DNA from: Arthrobacter psychrolactophilus
GTDB taxonomy: Bacteria > Actinomycetota > Actinomycetes > Actinomycetales > Micrococcaceae
Direction of reading: 5' to 3'
Assembly: GCF_003219795.1 (NCBI RefSeq)
Contig: NZ_QJVC01000025.1
Location: forward strand, 1-57,957
DNA length: 57,957 nucleotides
Shown piece by piece: positions 43,549 to 52,502 of the stretch (positions within the stretch are counted from its first letter, which is position 1; each line of letters opens with the position of its first letter). The position numbers and the translations under genes are program-made. The notes beneath the pieces were generated by a model. It was given only the letters and a program-made list of their open reading frames with translations. It was not told the origin of the DNA and ran no database searches.

Positions 43549-44736
43549 GTGTTGACGTTTGGCATAGAGGAAGAATTTGTTTTTCTGGATCCCGCCACGT
43601 TGTCCCCGGCGCATGTAGCCCCGAAGATCCAACGTGAGCTGGTGACCGCCGGTTACGACACCTCGGTGGTTCATCATGAATTTTTTCAGTCCCAAATAGA
43701 ATTCGCTTCCCCCGTTTTTGAGTCGGGCGGGACCGCAGCTGCCACGCTGGGTGCGTTCCGCAAGGCACTCCTGGCGGCAGCCTCAAGGCACGGCGTGCTG
43801 GTGGCCGGCACCGGGACACCATTCCAAAAATCACCGGCATCTGTCCTGACTGAAGACAGCCGCTACCGCGAGATTGCCGACGTCGTGGGGGCCCTCAGTG
43901 ATGAGCATGAAATCAATGGGCTGCACATCCATGTCGGCATCCCCGACCCAGAGAGCGGCGTCCGCGCCTTGAACGCCGTCCGCCGCTGGCTGCCCACCTT
44001 GCTGGCCATCTCAGCCAACTCCCCGTTCTGGCGCGGAAGCGATACCAGGTTCGCCAGCTGGCGCGCCATCCACTCAAGGCGCTGGACGACGGCGGGATGC
44101 CCGCCTTGGTTTTCCGGTGCCGCGGACTACCACGCACGGGTCGAGGCACTCATAGGCATCGGAGGCACTCCGGACTCCGGCACCATTGCGTGGTACGCCA
44201 GGCTCTCCGAACACCAGCCCACCCTAGAATTTCGGGTTGCCGACGCGCAGCTTAGGCCCTCGGGATCGATCCTGCTTGCCCTCCTGTGCCGTGGTCTCGT
44301 AGAAAGCAGTTTGGCTCCGGAAGCAAGCGAGGCTTCCGCGCCTTCCCCCGAATTACTCGACGCGGCCCTGTGGCATGCAGCTCGTTACGGACTCAGCGGG
44401 CAGCTGGTCCACCCGTTGCGACAAATGCTGGTGCCCGCATCCGAGGCAGTTGAGGCCCTGCTGAACACCACGGTCCCCTTCCTGGAAGCCAGCGGGGACT
44501 ACCGGACCGTGACAGCTTTGGTGCAGGAATTGCTGGCGTCGGGGACCGGCTCGGAGCAACAGCGGATGAGCTACGCCGGTGGCGGCTGTGGCGGGCTCAC
44601 AGAGCTCTTTGCCAGCTCCATCACTGGCAGCCCCGGCGGCACCGACGCAAACACGGCCGCCGCGTCCCAAACCGATGACAGCGATGCACAACACCAGTGG
44701 GCCGCCCCGGTGTTGCCGCCACGACCGCTCAGCTAA
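43549..44736 (+). CDS. Carboxylate-amine ligase of the GCS2 (YbdK) family
   Basis: A 395-residue ATP-grasp-like ligase related to glutamate-cysteine ligase type 2. It starts LTFGIEEEFVFLD (substrate-binding Glu cluster), then EFFQSQIEFASPV, GLHIHVGIPD, WRAIHSRRW and the late TLEFRVADAQLRPSG. The GTG at 43549 follows GGAG by 7 bases and puts the family's first strand at the start. Members make gamma-glutamyl or similar amide links. Actinobacteria usually rely on mycothiol rather than glutathione, so the product is uncertain; an ergothioneine-type gamma-glutamylcysteine route is one option. It is divergent from the catalase. Confidence 0.88.
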   Translation: MLTFGIEEEFVFLDPATLSPAHVAPKIQRELVTAGYDTSVVHHEFFQSQIEFASPVFESGGTAAATLGAFRKALLAAASRHGVLVAGTGTPFQKSPASVLTEDSRYREIADVVGALSDEHEINGLHIHVGIPDPESGVRALNAVRRWLPTLLAISANSPFWRGSDTRFASWRAIHSRRWTTAGCPPWFSGAADYHARVEALIGIGGTPDSGTIAWYARLSEHQPTLEFRVADAQLRPSGSILLALLCRGLVESSLAPEASEASAPSPELLDAALWHAARYGLSGQLVHPLRQMLVPASEAVEALLNTTVPFLEASGDYRTVTALVQELLASGTGSEQQRMSYAGGGCGGLTELFASSITGSPGGTDANTAAASQTDDSDAQHQWAAPVLPPRPLS

Positions 44737-44928
44737 AAGACGTCGCTGGCCCATCGGTCTAGCGACGTCCTCCACCGCCCAGTCCCGGCCCCGGCCAGCA
44801 TGGAACGCCGGTGCTCTTGGACGCCGGCCGGCTTGCTCCTGGCCCCCGCCAGCATTCCAACGCCCACGTGACTGACCAGGATTCTTACCGCCCACACTGC
44901 GGATCGAACTTGGGCAAGGCGGCGGGTT

Positions 44929-45474
44929 TTACTTTTTAGCCTTCACCGCAGCGGTCTTTTCCGTTGGGGCAGCGGCATCATCCTCAAGATGGGCCCGCAT
45001 GAACCACTGGAACAGCTCCAGCTTGGCTACCTGGCCAATCAGCATGTCTTCCGTCACCGGATCGAGCTCGCCTGTGACAGTGATGGCATCCCGATGGCTT
45101 GAGACCACGCCGTCGTACACGCGGTCCAGTGCTGCCAAGTGCTCCAGCGTGGAAGCGCGGCCGAGGTCGTAGTCGTCCCAGTCTCGCTCCCGCACCAACG
45201 CCCCGGGCAGGCCATTCGGGGAGTCGCCGAGCGTAGCGATTCGTTCTGCCGTCTCGTCGATCATGGTCCGAACAAGTTCAATTTGCGGGTCCAGCATCGT
45301 GTGCACACCAATGAAGTCCCGGCCCACCACGTTCCAATGGGCATGCTTTAAGGTCAGTTGGAGGTCATTCAATGCGTGCAATCTGCCCTGCAGGATGACG
45401 GCCACCTGGTGTCCGTCCTTGACTGAAAGACCCGGAACAGTGAATTTCGCGGTGGAAGTCTTCTTGGCAACCAT
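44929..45474 (-). CDS. dps: Dps-family ferritin-like protein
   Basis: A 181-residue Dps protein with HALNDLQLTLKHAHWNVVG (ferroxidase His) and the D-x3-E in MIDETAERIATLGDSPNG. It is the more standard Dps of the two in the window. The N-terminus MVAKKTSTAKFT and C-terminal TEKTAAVKAKK are Lys-rich and should bind DNA. The ATG at 45474 follows AGAGGAG by 5 bases; the open frame upstream is not used. Confidence 0.93.
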   Translation of the reverse strand: MVAKKTSTAKFTVPGLSVKDGHQVAVILQGRLHALNDLQLTLKHAHWNVVGRDFIGVHTMLDPQIELVRTMIDETAERIATLGDSPNGLPGALVRERDWDDYDLGRASTLEHLAALDRVYDGVVSSHRDAITVTGELDPVTEDMLIGQVAKLELFQWFMRAHLEDDAAAPTEKTAAVKAKK

Positions 45475-45874
45475 GGGAACTCCTCTCGAAACCGGTCGAT
45501 CTTCTGCGACCGTCGTACTTGCCACGCTAACGAGTCAATGCGCCGGACGCCAGTCCCCCGCTGCGGCCTGCATCCCCTGCACGAGGTCGGCAGCCCGACA
45601 ACGGCGTGCCCCTGGGCACCACAGCCGGCCCCAGCGTGCTGCAATGGACAAACCGCAGCGCAGAAAAACAATTTCCACCATCTAGAGTCCTCGCCATCAC
45701 TAGGGCTGCGGGCTCACCCTGCTACAACAAACCAGGAACCATTTCGGGATTTTCGCCTTGAATGTGGTTAGGCTGGCACTGTCGGCCACCGCAGTTTGGT
45801 GGCAGCATGTTCCGGAAAGCAACAACCGGAGTCCTACCGCAAAAATTGAGACAGTCTCTTGTTAAGGAGTAGTC
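45475..45874. other. Intergenic stretch with divergent promoters
   Basis: About 400 bases between the divergent dps and glsB-like genes. No gene is supported. A small inverted repeat tgccacc/ggtggca-like lies near 45784-45806. It should contain both promoters. Confidence 0.4.
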
Positions 45875-46144
45875 ATGGGTTTCATCGGATGGATCATTTT
45901 GGGCCTCATAGTCGGCGTCATTGTCAAGGCCGTCATGCCGGGCAGGGTGGAAGGGGGTTGGGTAACCAGTCTCATCCTCGGAGTGGTGGGAGCCGTCGTC
46001 GGCGGGTGGATCGGGGATCTGCTCTTTGGCAACGGAGAGATGGAATTTTGGAACTTGGGGTCCTGGATTCTCGCGATCGTTGGCGGCTTGGTCGTCGCCG
46101 GGATCTACGGGGCGATCACAGGCCGCAACAAATCTGCCGCCTAG
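45875..46144 (+). CDS. GlsB/YeaQ/YmgE-family membrane protein
   Basis: An 89-residue protein with three hydrophobic stretches: GFIGWIILGLIVGVIVKAVM, SLILGVVGAVVGGWIGDLL and WILAIVGGLVVAGIYGAI. This is the family of small transglycosylase-associated proteins induced in general stress and linked to envelope stress tolerance. The ATG follows TTAAGGAG. A hairpin follows the stop. Confidence 0.93.
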   Translation: MGFIGWIILGLIVGVIVKAVMPGRVEGGWVTSLILGVVGAVVGGWIGDLLFGNGEMEFWNLGSWILAIVGGLVVAGIYGAITGRNKSAA

Positions 46145-46476
46145 CCTCCCCTGCTTAACAACTGACGTCGGGTGGGCAATTGCCTGCTCCATTGCCCACC
46201 GTCCGGACGCTCCCCAGTGAACGCGGGGTCCGCGATTTGTCGAACGAAGCCGTCTCGCCCTCTTGCCCCGAGGGTCGAGCCTCGGAAAAACCGTCCCTTC
46301 CGGTTCCAGCCCGACGGCGCGCAGTATTGTGATTCGCCCGACGGCGTCAGGGTCGGCGTCCGCCAGTGTGCCAAGGCCGGGCTGACGGGTGAGACGGTGG
46401 ATGCAGGCGAAAACCGCTCCTTAGATCATCAAACACTGGGTATTCCCCTGAAGCCTCTTTACAGAAGGAGAATGAG
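46145..46476. other. Intergenic stretch with terminator
   Basis: About 330 bases. It holds the hairpin at 46171-46200 and, at 46437-46442, a GGGTAT box 35 bases before the next ATG that could be a SigF-type -10 element, although no matching GTTT was found at the right spacing. No gene is supported. Confidence 0.4.
46171..46200 (+). terminator. Hairpin after the GlsB-like gene
   Basis: Perfect 10-base arms ggtgggcaat and attgcccacc around a 10-base loop, 26 bases past the stop. No T run follows. Confidence 0.6.
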
Positions 46477-46878
46477 ATGCAAGCCAAGTTGACCTTTCTT
46501 GCCGGGGCCGCCCTCGGTTACGTCCTGGGGACCCGCGCGGGCCGGGGCAGTTATGAGAAAATCAAGGCTTCCGCCAAAGAGTTTTGGGCCAAGGACGCGG
46601 TGCAGGACATCGTGGGTACTGTTCAGGACGCAATCAAGGACCAGGCAGGGGACGCCGTCCACAAACTGGTCCAGCAAGTGGCCCCCTCCCATGGACGAAA
46701 GCCAGAGTCAGGAGGGCATTCCCCCGAAATGGCTGCTGATCCCCTGGACGGCAACCCGCTGGACATTTTGCCGGAAGTTTCCGACGAGTTCCCTGACAAC
46801 GCCCAGCCTGGCGGCAAAGGGCCGCAATGGAGGGAACGGCACCGCTCCGACGGCCGCCTTCCCGACACGGGGAAATAA
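46477..46878 (+). CDS. YtxH-like small membrane protein
   Basis: A 133-residue protein beginning KLTFLAGAALGYVLGTRAGRGSYEKIK, the YtxH-like glycine-rich membrane segment with a GTRAGR motif. A helical stretch AVQDIVGTVQDAIKDQAGDAV and a disordered, acidic, Pro-rich tail follow. The ATG follows AGAAGGAGAA. It is probably a general-stress envelope protein and lies in line with the SDR downstream. Confidence 0.85.
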   Translation: MQAKLTFLAGAALGYVLGTRAGRGSYEKIKASAKEFWAKDAVQDIVGTVQDAIKDQAGDAVHKLVQQVAPSHGRKPESGGHSPEMAADPLDGNPLDILPEVSDEFPDNAQPGGKGPQWRERHRSDGRLPDTGK

Positions 46879-46959
46879 CTTTAGTGAAACACCCTCGTCG
46901 CGATGAAGTGAGTACGATTTATTGGCCCACCGTATGGGCGCCATCGAAAGGATGAACTG

Positions 46960-47859
46960 ATGACAAACAATGACCAGTACACTTTCCAAAATCCCGTCAC
47001 CCGGTATCCAAGCATCAGCCCGCCGGAGCAAGACCAGCCCGAGCCGGGCCTAGACCGCGATTTGGAACCCCGTACCGACCGCGGCGAGGACTCCTACCGC
47101 GGCACCGGGCGCCTCGCCGGCCGCAAGGCCCTCATTACCGGGGCCGATTCCGGCATTGGTGCCGCTGTCGCCATCGCCTTCGCCAGGGAGGGCGCAGACG
47201 TGGCCTTGTCCTACCTGCCGGTTGAGGAGCCGGACGCCCAAAAAATTGCCGAAATCATCCGAGCTTGCGGGCAGCAAGCCGTTACCCTGCCCGGCGACAT
47301 CTCGGAAGCGTCCAACGCCCGCGAACTGGTGGCAGACGCCGTCGAACAGCTGGGCGGGCTTGACATCCTTGTCAACAACGCGGGGCGGCAAATTGCCGTG
47401 GAGAAGCTCGAGGACATCAGCGACGAACAATTTGAAAACACGTTCAAAACCAACATCTTCGCCATGTTCTGGATCACAAAGGCAGCCCTGCCCCACTTGG
47501 AGCCCGGTTCGACCATCATCAACACCACCTCCATCCAGGCCTACAACCCGTCCCCGACCTTGATTGACTATGCGTCCACCAAGGCTGCCATCAACAATTT
47601 CACCAAGGGACTGGCCCAACAACTGGCTCCTCGTGGAATCCGTGCCAACGCCGTGGCACCCGGCCCGATCTGGACCCCCCTGCAGGTCAGCGACGGCCAG
47701 CCAAAGGAAAAACTACCCAAGTTCGGCAAGGACACGCCCTTGGGACGCGCGGGACAACCAACGGAACTTGCACCCGCCTACGTCTTCCTCGCCTCCCCCG
47801 AATCCAGCTATGTCACAGGGGAAACGCTCAACGTCAATGGCGGCACATCCAGCCCCTGA
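46960..47859 (+). CDS. Short-chain dehydrogenase/reductase (general-stress type)
   Basis: A 299-residue SDR with an extra 50-residue N-terminus (PSISPPEQDQPEPGLD). It has ITGADSGIGAAVAIAF (cofactor site), ILVNNAGRQ, INTTSIQAYNPSPTLIDYAS with the catalytic Ser and Tyr, and NAVAPGPIWTPLQ. This matches the YdaD/YhxC-like group of stress SDRs, which in Bacillus belong to the SigB regulon. AAAGGA precedes the ATG. The broken gene at 6123 is its relative. Confidence 0.93.
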   Translation: MTNNDQYTFQNPVTRYPSISPPEQDQPEPGLDRDLEPRTDRGEDSYRGTGRLAGRKALITGADSGIGAAVAIAFAREGADVALSYLPVEEPDAQKIAEIIRACGQQAVTLPGDISEASNARELVADAVEQLGGLDILVNNAGRQIAVEKLEDISDEQFENTFKTNIFAMFWITKAALPHLEPGSTIINTTSIQAYNPSPTLIDYASTKAAINNFTKGLAQQLAPRGIRANAVAPGPIWTPLQVSDGQPKEKLPKFGKDTPLGRAGQPTELAPAYVFLASPESSYVTGETLNVNGGTSSP

Positions 47860-47880
47860 TCCGGCCCCGCCGCGGGTTCC

Positions 47881-47947
47881 GCTTCCGGTGAGCCTCCCAC
47901 ACCTGCTCCGGCAATGCTCCGGGCCAGGTGTGGCGGGCCCCGGAAGC
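47881..47947 (+). terminator. Long hairpin after the SDR gene
   Basis: Nested complementary arms gcttccgg/ccggaagc and ccacacctg/caggtgtgg form an extended stem just past the SDR stop. No clear T run follows. Confidence 0.6.
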
Positions 47948-48171
47948 TGAGTTATTGGCAGTCCCGGTGCCCACCGGGCAGCCGCGGGGGTCGGGATTCG
48001 GGCGTCGAGTGTCGGAGCAGGGGCGCTGGACGTGGCAGGGAACAGTCATTGAAACTATACCCAGCAAGGCCAACAGAACGGGGCTTTGACAATGAAAGCA
48101 ACTTCAACGCCTAGAGAGACAATGCAAAATAGGCGTCCATCCCGCGACTTCGCGACGCGCTGGTTGACCCC

Positions 48172-48813
48172 ATGAGCCCGAACCAACCGGACAGCCTGGC
48201 CGGGGACTCGATGGCGGTGGCGGCAGCAATTTCACAAACAGCGCGCAAGGGCCAATGGACTGTTGCCGTCGTGGAGTCCTTGACCAGTGGCAGCTTGTCC
48301 TGTCATTTGGGTGCTGCGGAGAGTTCCTCGGAATGGTATCTGGGTGGTGTGACAGCCTACAGCAGCGAGGTGAAATTCAAGGTTCTTGGCGTGGATCGCG
48401 GACCGGTTATTACCGCAAGGTGTGCAGAACAGATGGCGGCCGGAGTCGCAAAGCTCACAGAAGCCGATTTTTCCGTTGCTGTGACCGGCGCTGGAGGACC
48501 GGGACAGGAGGAGGGCAAGCCGGCAGGAACAGTCTTTATTGCCGTTTACTCGGCCGACGGAACCCATATAGCCGAACATCATTTTACGGGAGATGCGTCC
48601 CACGTTGTCCAGCAGACCACCCTCCACGCCCTGCGCATGCTCGACGCCGCAATCGGGGGCCTGATCCCGCCAGCGGCCCCGATGGATTGCGTCGCGCAAG
48701 CAACGTTGGCACAGCTGCAGCAATGCCGAGGCCATCGGGCGCGGGGCGGCGTCCATCGATTCGTGGTTGATCGCCGTTCTGGTGGCCGGGACAACGGCAG
48801 ATCTTCGACATGA
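48172..48813 (+). CDS. CinA C-terminal family protein (PncC-type amidohydrolase)
   Basis: A 213-residue protein whose first 165 residues match the stand-alone CinA C-terminal domain: VAVVESLTSGSLSCHLGAA (active-site Ser), WYLGGVTAYSSEVKFKVLGV, FSVAVTGAGGPGQEEGKPAGT and VVQQTTLHALRMLDAAI. The family deamidates nicotinamide mononucleotide. After about residue 165 the sequence becomes Arg/Gly-rich and unlike the family, suggesting a lost stop or a frameshift at the end. The ATG at 48172 has no clear ribosome site; ATG at 48211 is an alternative. Confidence 0.78.
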   Translation: MSPNQPDSLAGDSMAVAAAISQTARKGQWTVAVVESLTSGSLSCHLGAAESSSEWYLGGVTAYSSEVKFKVLGVDRGPVITARCAEQMAAGVAKLTEADFSVAVTGAGGPGQEEGKPAGTVFIAVYSADGTHIAEHHFTGDASHVVQQTTLHALRMLDAAIGGLIPPAAPMDCVAQATLAQLQQCRGHRARGGVHRFVVDRRSGGRDNGRSST

Positions 48814-49368
48814 CGTTGGGCGGTCGGGAAGCAGCACTCACTGCCGCCTTGGTTGCTGTGGGACTGGCGGCCGCATTGTTCATCCATCGGCGGCTATCCG
48901 GCCTGGGAAGTGGCCTGCAGCAGGTCGTTCCAGTTTCGGTCGCGTTTCTCGTTTCGGAGTTCGTTCCCCCGCTCCCAGCGGCCTACCCGCCGTCGTGGTT
49001 CGGAATGCCAGCCTCACGTCCTTGCATCTCCGGGGCATTTCCACGGGTGCCGGGACTCCGCAGCAAAGTTGGCCGCGAAGGGAGGCCCTGATGCTCGCGC
49101 AATTCTGCGGCGGCTGCCGAATCATATCTGAAGCCGCTGCCACCCATGTGGGGGAAGAAAATGCAGCCGCGTCTGCGCATGCCTCATGCCGGGATGCTTG
49201 CCAGATGACTTTCGCGTGCCTCATCAAAGGTGGCCGCCAAAGCGTGATACTGCGGGCTTGGGAGTGGGTGCTCGTGCCGCGCGGACGAGCCGATCGTCGG
49301 CGGCCCGGGCCGCTGCACCAGCGCTCGAACCGGCCCGCGCCCAGTGAACGCCTGGCCAAGCTGACGGG
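48814..49368. other. Probably decayed stretch between CinA and DUF6766
   Basis: About 555 bases. A frame from ATG 48810 begins with a hydrophobic stretch (AALTAALVAVGLAAALFI) but then runs into Pro-rich low-quality sequence. No ribosome site or family is evident. It probably includes the lost N-terminus of the DUF6766 gene. Confidence 0.35.
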
Positions 49369-49623
49369 GTGTATTGGTTTGCCCAGTCCGTGGCTGGCGT
49401 CAGCGCCTACAACGAGGAACAAGTCCAGGACCTGCAGGAAACCCTCACGTGGGGCCAGTACGTGCTCTCCCCGGAATTCTGGAACCGCACGCTGCAGAAC
49501 TGGCAATCCGAGTTCCTGGCAGTGGGCTCCATGGTCGTGCTCTCGATTTATCTGCGCCAGCGCGGATCCCCGGAGTCCAAGCCCGTAGGTGCCGCCCATG
49601 ACGACACCGGCACGACAGGCTAA
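49369..49623 (+). pseudogene. DUF6766 membrane protein lacking its N-terminus
   Basis: The last 70 residues match this small membrane family: QSVAGVSAYNEEQ, SPEFWNRTLQNWQSEFLAVG and SMVVLSIYLRQRGSPESKPV. The first membrane helix is missing; a stop lies 24 bases upstream in frame. The GTG at 49369 has no ribosome site. It is probably a truncated gene, though a shortened protein with one helix could be made. Confidence 0.65.
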
Positions 49624-49738
49624 GGAGGTGTCCATTCAGGAAGAACTTTCCAGCCTGCAGTCCACTCTCCATCTATTTCGCATGCGCACGACAGTCAACG
49701 CACGCGTACGTGCCTTGAATCACGGCCGCTCGCGAACC

Positions 49739-50221
49739 ATGACAAAATCCCTGAAGTCCTTGGCTTTGCTGATCGTTGTACTTGCCATGCTTACGGCCTT
49801 CGGGAATGCCATTCCCGTGGATCCGCACGGCAGCCTGGACCGCATTCGACACGGTGAACTTCGCGTGGGTGTTTCGCAGAACGAGCCGTGGGTGCAACTC
49901 CACGACGATGGTGACCCCACTGGCACAGAGGTGGACCTCGTCATCGAATTTGCGAAGTCGCTCGGCAGCGAGGTCCATTGGATTTCAGGCTCGGAGGAAG
50001 CCTTGATGGAATCCATGAACCAGGGGGAAATCGATTTGATTGCCTCCGGCCTCACGAGCAAAACCCCTTGGACAGACAAGGCAGCGATCACCCGGCCCTA
50101 CAGGGAGTGGGACAACACGTGGGGAGAGACGGAAAAACACGTCTTGGCCGTTCCGATGGGCGAGAACGCTCTCCTCAGTGAGTTGGAGGCCTTCCTTGAT
50201 CGCTCGAGGGCCGACGAATGA
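49739..50221 (+). CDS. Small extracytoplasmic substrate-binding protein
   Basis: A 160-residue protein. A hydrophobic N-terminal segment (SLALLIVVLAMLTAFGNA) serves as signal or anchor, with no lipobox Cys. It is followed by the first lobe of a family-3 solute-binding fold: ELRVGVSQNEPWVQL, GTEVDLVIEFAKSLGSEVHW and GEIDLIASGLTSKTPW. The second lobe is reduced to about 50 residues. It has no ABC permease or ATPase partner; the next gene, 66 bases away, is a cation efflux protein. It may therefore sense or deliver a ligand for that transporter. The start is uncertain; ATG at 49682 is also in frame. Confidence 0.72.
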   Translation: MTKSLKSLALLIVVLAMLTAFGNAIPVDPHGSLDRIRHGELRVGVSQNEPWVQLHDDGDPTGTEVDLVIEFAKSLGSEVHWISGSEEALMESMNQGEIDLIASGLTSKTPWTDKAAITRPYREWDNTWGETEKHVLAVPMGENALLSELEAFLDRSRADE

Positions 50222-50287
50222 CCGGCTCCCGTTCGAATGAAGTCCGTGCGTGGCAAGGCTGGTTCTTGCCAGCCGAAGGAGGTGCTG

Positions 50288-51274
50288 ATGTCTCTCAATG
50301 AACAGAGTGGGCTGCCGGAGGAGCAAAAGCAGGCCCTCCGGAAAGCGAAGCGGCTTGAGTGGCTGAGCCTGGCGTACACGGCATGTACGGTCACCGTCGT
50401 GGCCTTTGTCCTGGGCAATTCACAAGCCATGAAAACAGCTTGGGTGGAAGACATTCTCTCTACGCTTCCCCAATTGGCCTTCCTGCTCGCCGCGGTCTTC
50501 ACCACGCGCAATTCAACCCTTAAGCACCCGTACGGGTACCACCGATCCATGAACATCGGCCACCTTGTTGGCTCGTTTGCACTGATCGTTGTCGGGGGGA
50601 TACTTGCTTTCGAGGCAGCCTCAGGGCTTATCAAGGCGGAGCACGCATCCATCGGAACGATGCAACTTTTCGGGCACACGGTCTGGATGGGTTGGATCAT
50701 GGTGGCCGTCATGGCCATCATCGCCGTCCCGCCCATTTTTCTGGGCCGTGCAAAGATGAAGGTTGCCAGGTTCCTGCACAACAAGCTGCTCTTTGCGGAT
50801 GCGGACATGAGCAAAGCTGACTGGAGCACCAACGTCGGCTCCATCGTCGGCGTTTTGGGGATTGGCATGGGCTTGTGGTGGACAGACGGAATCGCTGCGC
50901 TTTTCATCTCTGCCGGGATTTTGCGGGACGGGCTCAGGAACACCAAATTTGCTGTCCTCGACCTGATGGATGAAAGTGCCACAACCTACGACCAGCGCAA
51001 GATTCACCCGTTGATCAAGGAACTTCAGGACTTCCTCATCCAAGTGCCATGGATCGCAAGCGTCGGAATTCGCATGAGGGATCAAGGGCATGTCTTTCAT
51101 GTCGAAGCGTTCGTGTCAACAACTGCAGACAGTGTTTCCACGAAGGCCTTGATCGGTCTGACGCAGGACACCATTGGATTGAATTGGAAGCTGCAGGACG
51201 TCGTCATCATTCCCGTGCAGGACATCCCGCCCAACACACATGCGCGCTACAGCCACCACCTGACTGAGCAGTGA
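50288..51274 (+). CDS. Cation diffusion facilitator transporter
   Basis: A 328-residue efflux protein with six hydrophobic helices. The first metal site, usually HxxxD, appears altered: helix 2 carries VEDILSTLPQLAFLLAAVF. Other landmarks are HPYGYHRSMNIGHLVGSF, LLFADADMSKADWSTNVGSIVG and a cytoplasmic C-terminal domain with IKELQDFLIQVPWIASVGIRM and HVFHVEAFVST. The ATG at 50288 follows AAGGAGG by 5 bases, so the upstream frame is not used. It is the intact relative of the broken transporter at 34974. Zn, Mn, Fe or Co are possible substrates. Confidence 0.85.
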   Translation: MSLNEQSGLPEEQKQALRKAKRLEWLSLAYTACTVTVVAFVLGNSQAMKTAWVEDILSTLPQLAFLLAAVFTTRNSTLKHPYGYHRSMNIGHLVGSFALIVVGGILAFEAASGLIKAEHASIGTMQLFGHTVWMGWIMVAVMAIIAVPPIFLGRAKMKVARFLHNKLLFADADMSKADWSTNVGSIVGVLGIGMGLWWTDGIAALFISAGILRDGLRNTKFAVLDLMDESATTYDQRKIHPLIKELQDFLIQVPWIASVGIRMRDQGHVFHVEAFVSTTADSVSTKALIGLTQDTIGLNWKLQDVVIIPVQDIPPNTHARYSHHLTEQ

Positions 51275-51323
51275 GCGGATCCAGCAGCAGAACCACCGAT
51301 TCGGGGCGTTCGCCAGCCGCACG

Positions 51324-51355
51324 CCGGATCTCGACGGGATGCCGTCAAGATCCGG
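51324..51355. terminator. Hairpin between convergent genes
   Basis: Arms ccggatct (51324-51331) and agatccgg (51348-51355), with an additional inner pairing of gacggg/cgtc type, lie midway between two converging stops. It could end transcription from both sides. Confidence 0.6.
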
Positions 51356-51383
51356 TCTACGTGTAGCTGCCTGGGCTTCAGGA

Positions 51384-52502
51384 TCAGGACTCGCGCTGCA
51401 TTCCGGCTGGCCAGCGCAAAAGGGAAGCGACCGGTGAGTGTCCGCCCAGGGCGCCCGGTGCGAGCAGTTCCAGGTTGGCATCGGTCAGCAGTGCCGCACG
51501 CACCAAGGATGCCGATCCGGAAGCTCTTCCCACGACCTCCGCTGAAAGCGCGTCGTCGTCGGTCGTTGCAATCCACGGCGCCTCGCCCAACACCAATGCA
51601 GTCTTGTCGGCCAGACCGTCTGATTCAAGCAGCAAGGTCTCCACTTGGGCCGCTTGCAATGCCTGAACGCTTTCGCCCCAGCCGATCGCGCGGTATTTGA
51701 CGTCCGCCCCTGCCAGCCGTTCCAGAATGGTTTGTTGCCTATGTGCCAGGGCCTCAGCCACGAGACGCTCAACCTCGACGTCGAATTTGTCCCTGTCGGC
51801 CCCCGCCGGGTGGCTGTTCATGTCAATGACCCTGACCAGCGAGGCAGCTGCCGAACCCAATTCACCAAGGAGCAGCTGGCGGGCACGCACGTCTCCCGAC
51901 ACAATGACCAGGCCAACACGGTGCCCCTCTACTGCAGCATCCACTTCGGCAGCTGTTTCGTTGGCGTTCCTGCGCCAGATTTCCTCCGTGCGGTACTGAT
52001 AACGGCCCTGAGACAAACCTCCCCCGGGGACCTTTTTGAGGTTCTCGGTATCGCCGTGAATTTCCCCTTGCGTCAGCGGCTCGGGTGTGCTGGCCCTGTA
52101 CAGGCGTATTTCAGCCTTTGCCCGTTCCGCTTCGACCACCACATAGGTAAAATCAGCGCCCGTGGCCTGCAGCAGCGGAACCAGATTGGGGATTGGCCCG
52201 GTGTCGATGATCTCCACGGGTGGTTCACCAGGACGCACTTCATTGATTCGGACTTCACCCCCGCTGATCAGGACATACCGAGAACAGGGACCAGGCATGC
52301 CCTCCGCCCGCCAAGTCAAGGCTGCCGAGGTCTTCACATCCTCCTTGCTGGCGCCCGCGGCGGCGAGGGTTTCCTGGATACGTCCACCCAGCAGGTCCAT
52401 GGCCTCTAGGGAGTCCACAGTCCCTGTACCCACACCCACGTGCACCGTGCACCAAGGCCCCGGCATGCGCAACAGTTCCGTCAGGCGGCCAGTCACTGTC
52501 AC
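51384..52502 (-). CDS. Vms1/eRF1-like protein (Rv2629 family, baeRF)
   Basis: A 372-residue protein resembling the mycobacterial dormancy-linked Rv2629 group, bacterial relatives of archaeal/eukaryotic release factor 1. The middle has the Gly-rich loop VPGGGLSQGRYQYRTEEIWRRN at the place of the GGQ-type catalytic loop, followed by GLVIVSGDVRARQLLLGEL and LVRVIDMNSHPAG. The family is proposed to act at stalled or hibernating ribosomes; that is inference. Its ATG overlaps the preceding gene by 4 bases, so both are one operon. Confidence 0.82.
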   Translation of the reverse strand: MTVTGRLTELLRMPGPWCTVHVGVGTGTVDSLEAMDLLGGRIQETLAAAGASKEDVKTSAALTWRAEGMPGPCSRYVLISGGEVRINEVRPGEPPVEIIDTGPIPNLVPLLQATGADFTYVVVEAERAKAEIRLYRASTPEPLTQGEIHGDTENLKKVPGGGLSQGRYQYRTEEIWRRNANETAAEVDAAVEGHRVGLVIVSGDVRARQLLLGELGSAAASLVRVIDMNSHPAGADRDKFDVEVERLVAEALAHRQQTILERLAGADVKYRAIGWGESVQALQAAQVETLLLESDGLADKTALVLGEAPWIATTDDDALSAEVVGRASGSASLVRAALLTDANLELLAPGALGGHSPVASLLRWPAGMQRES

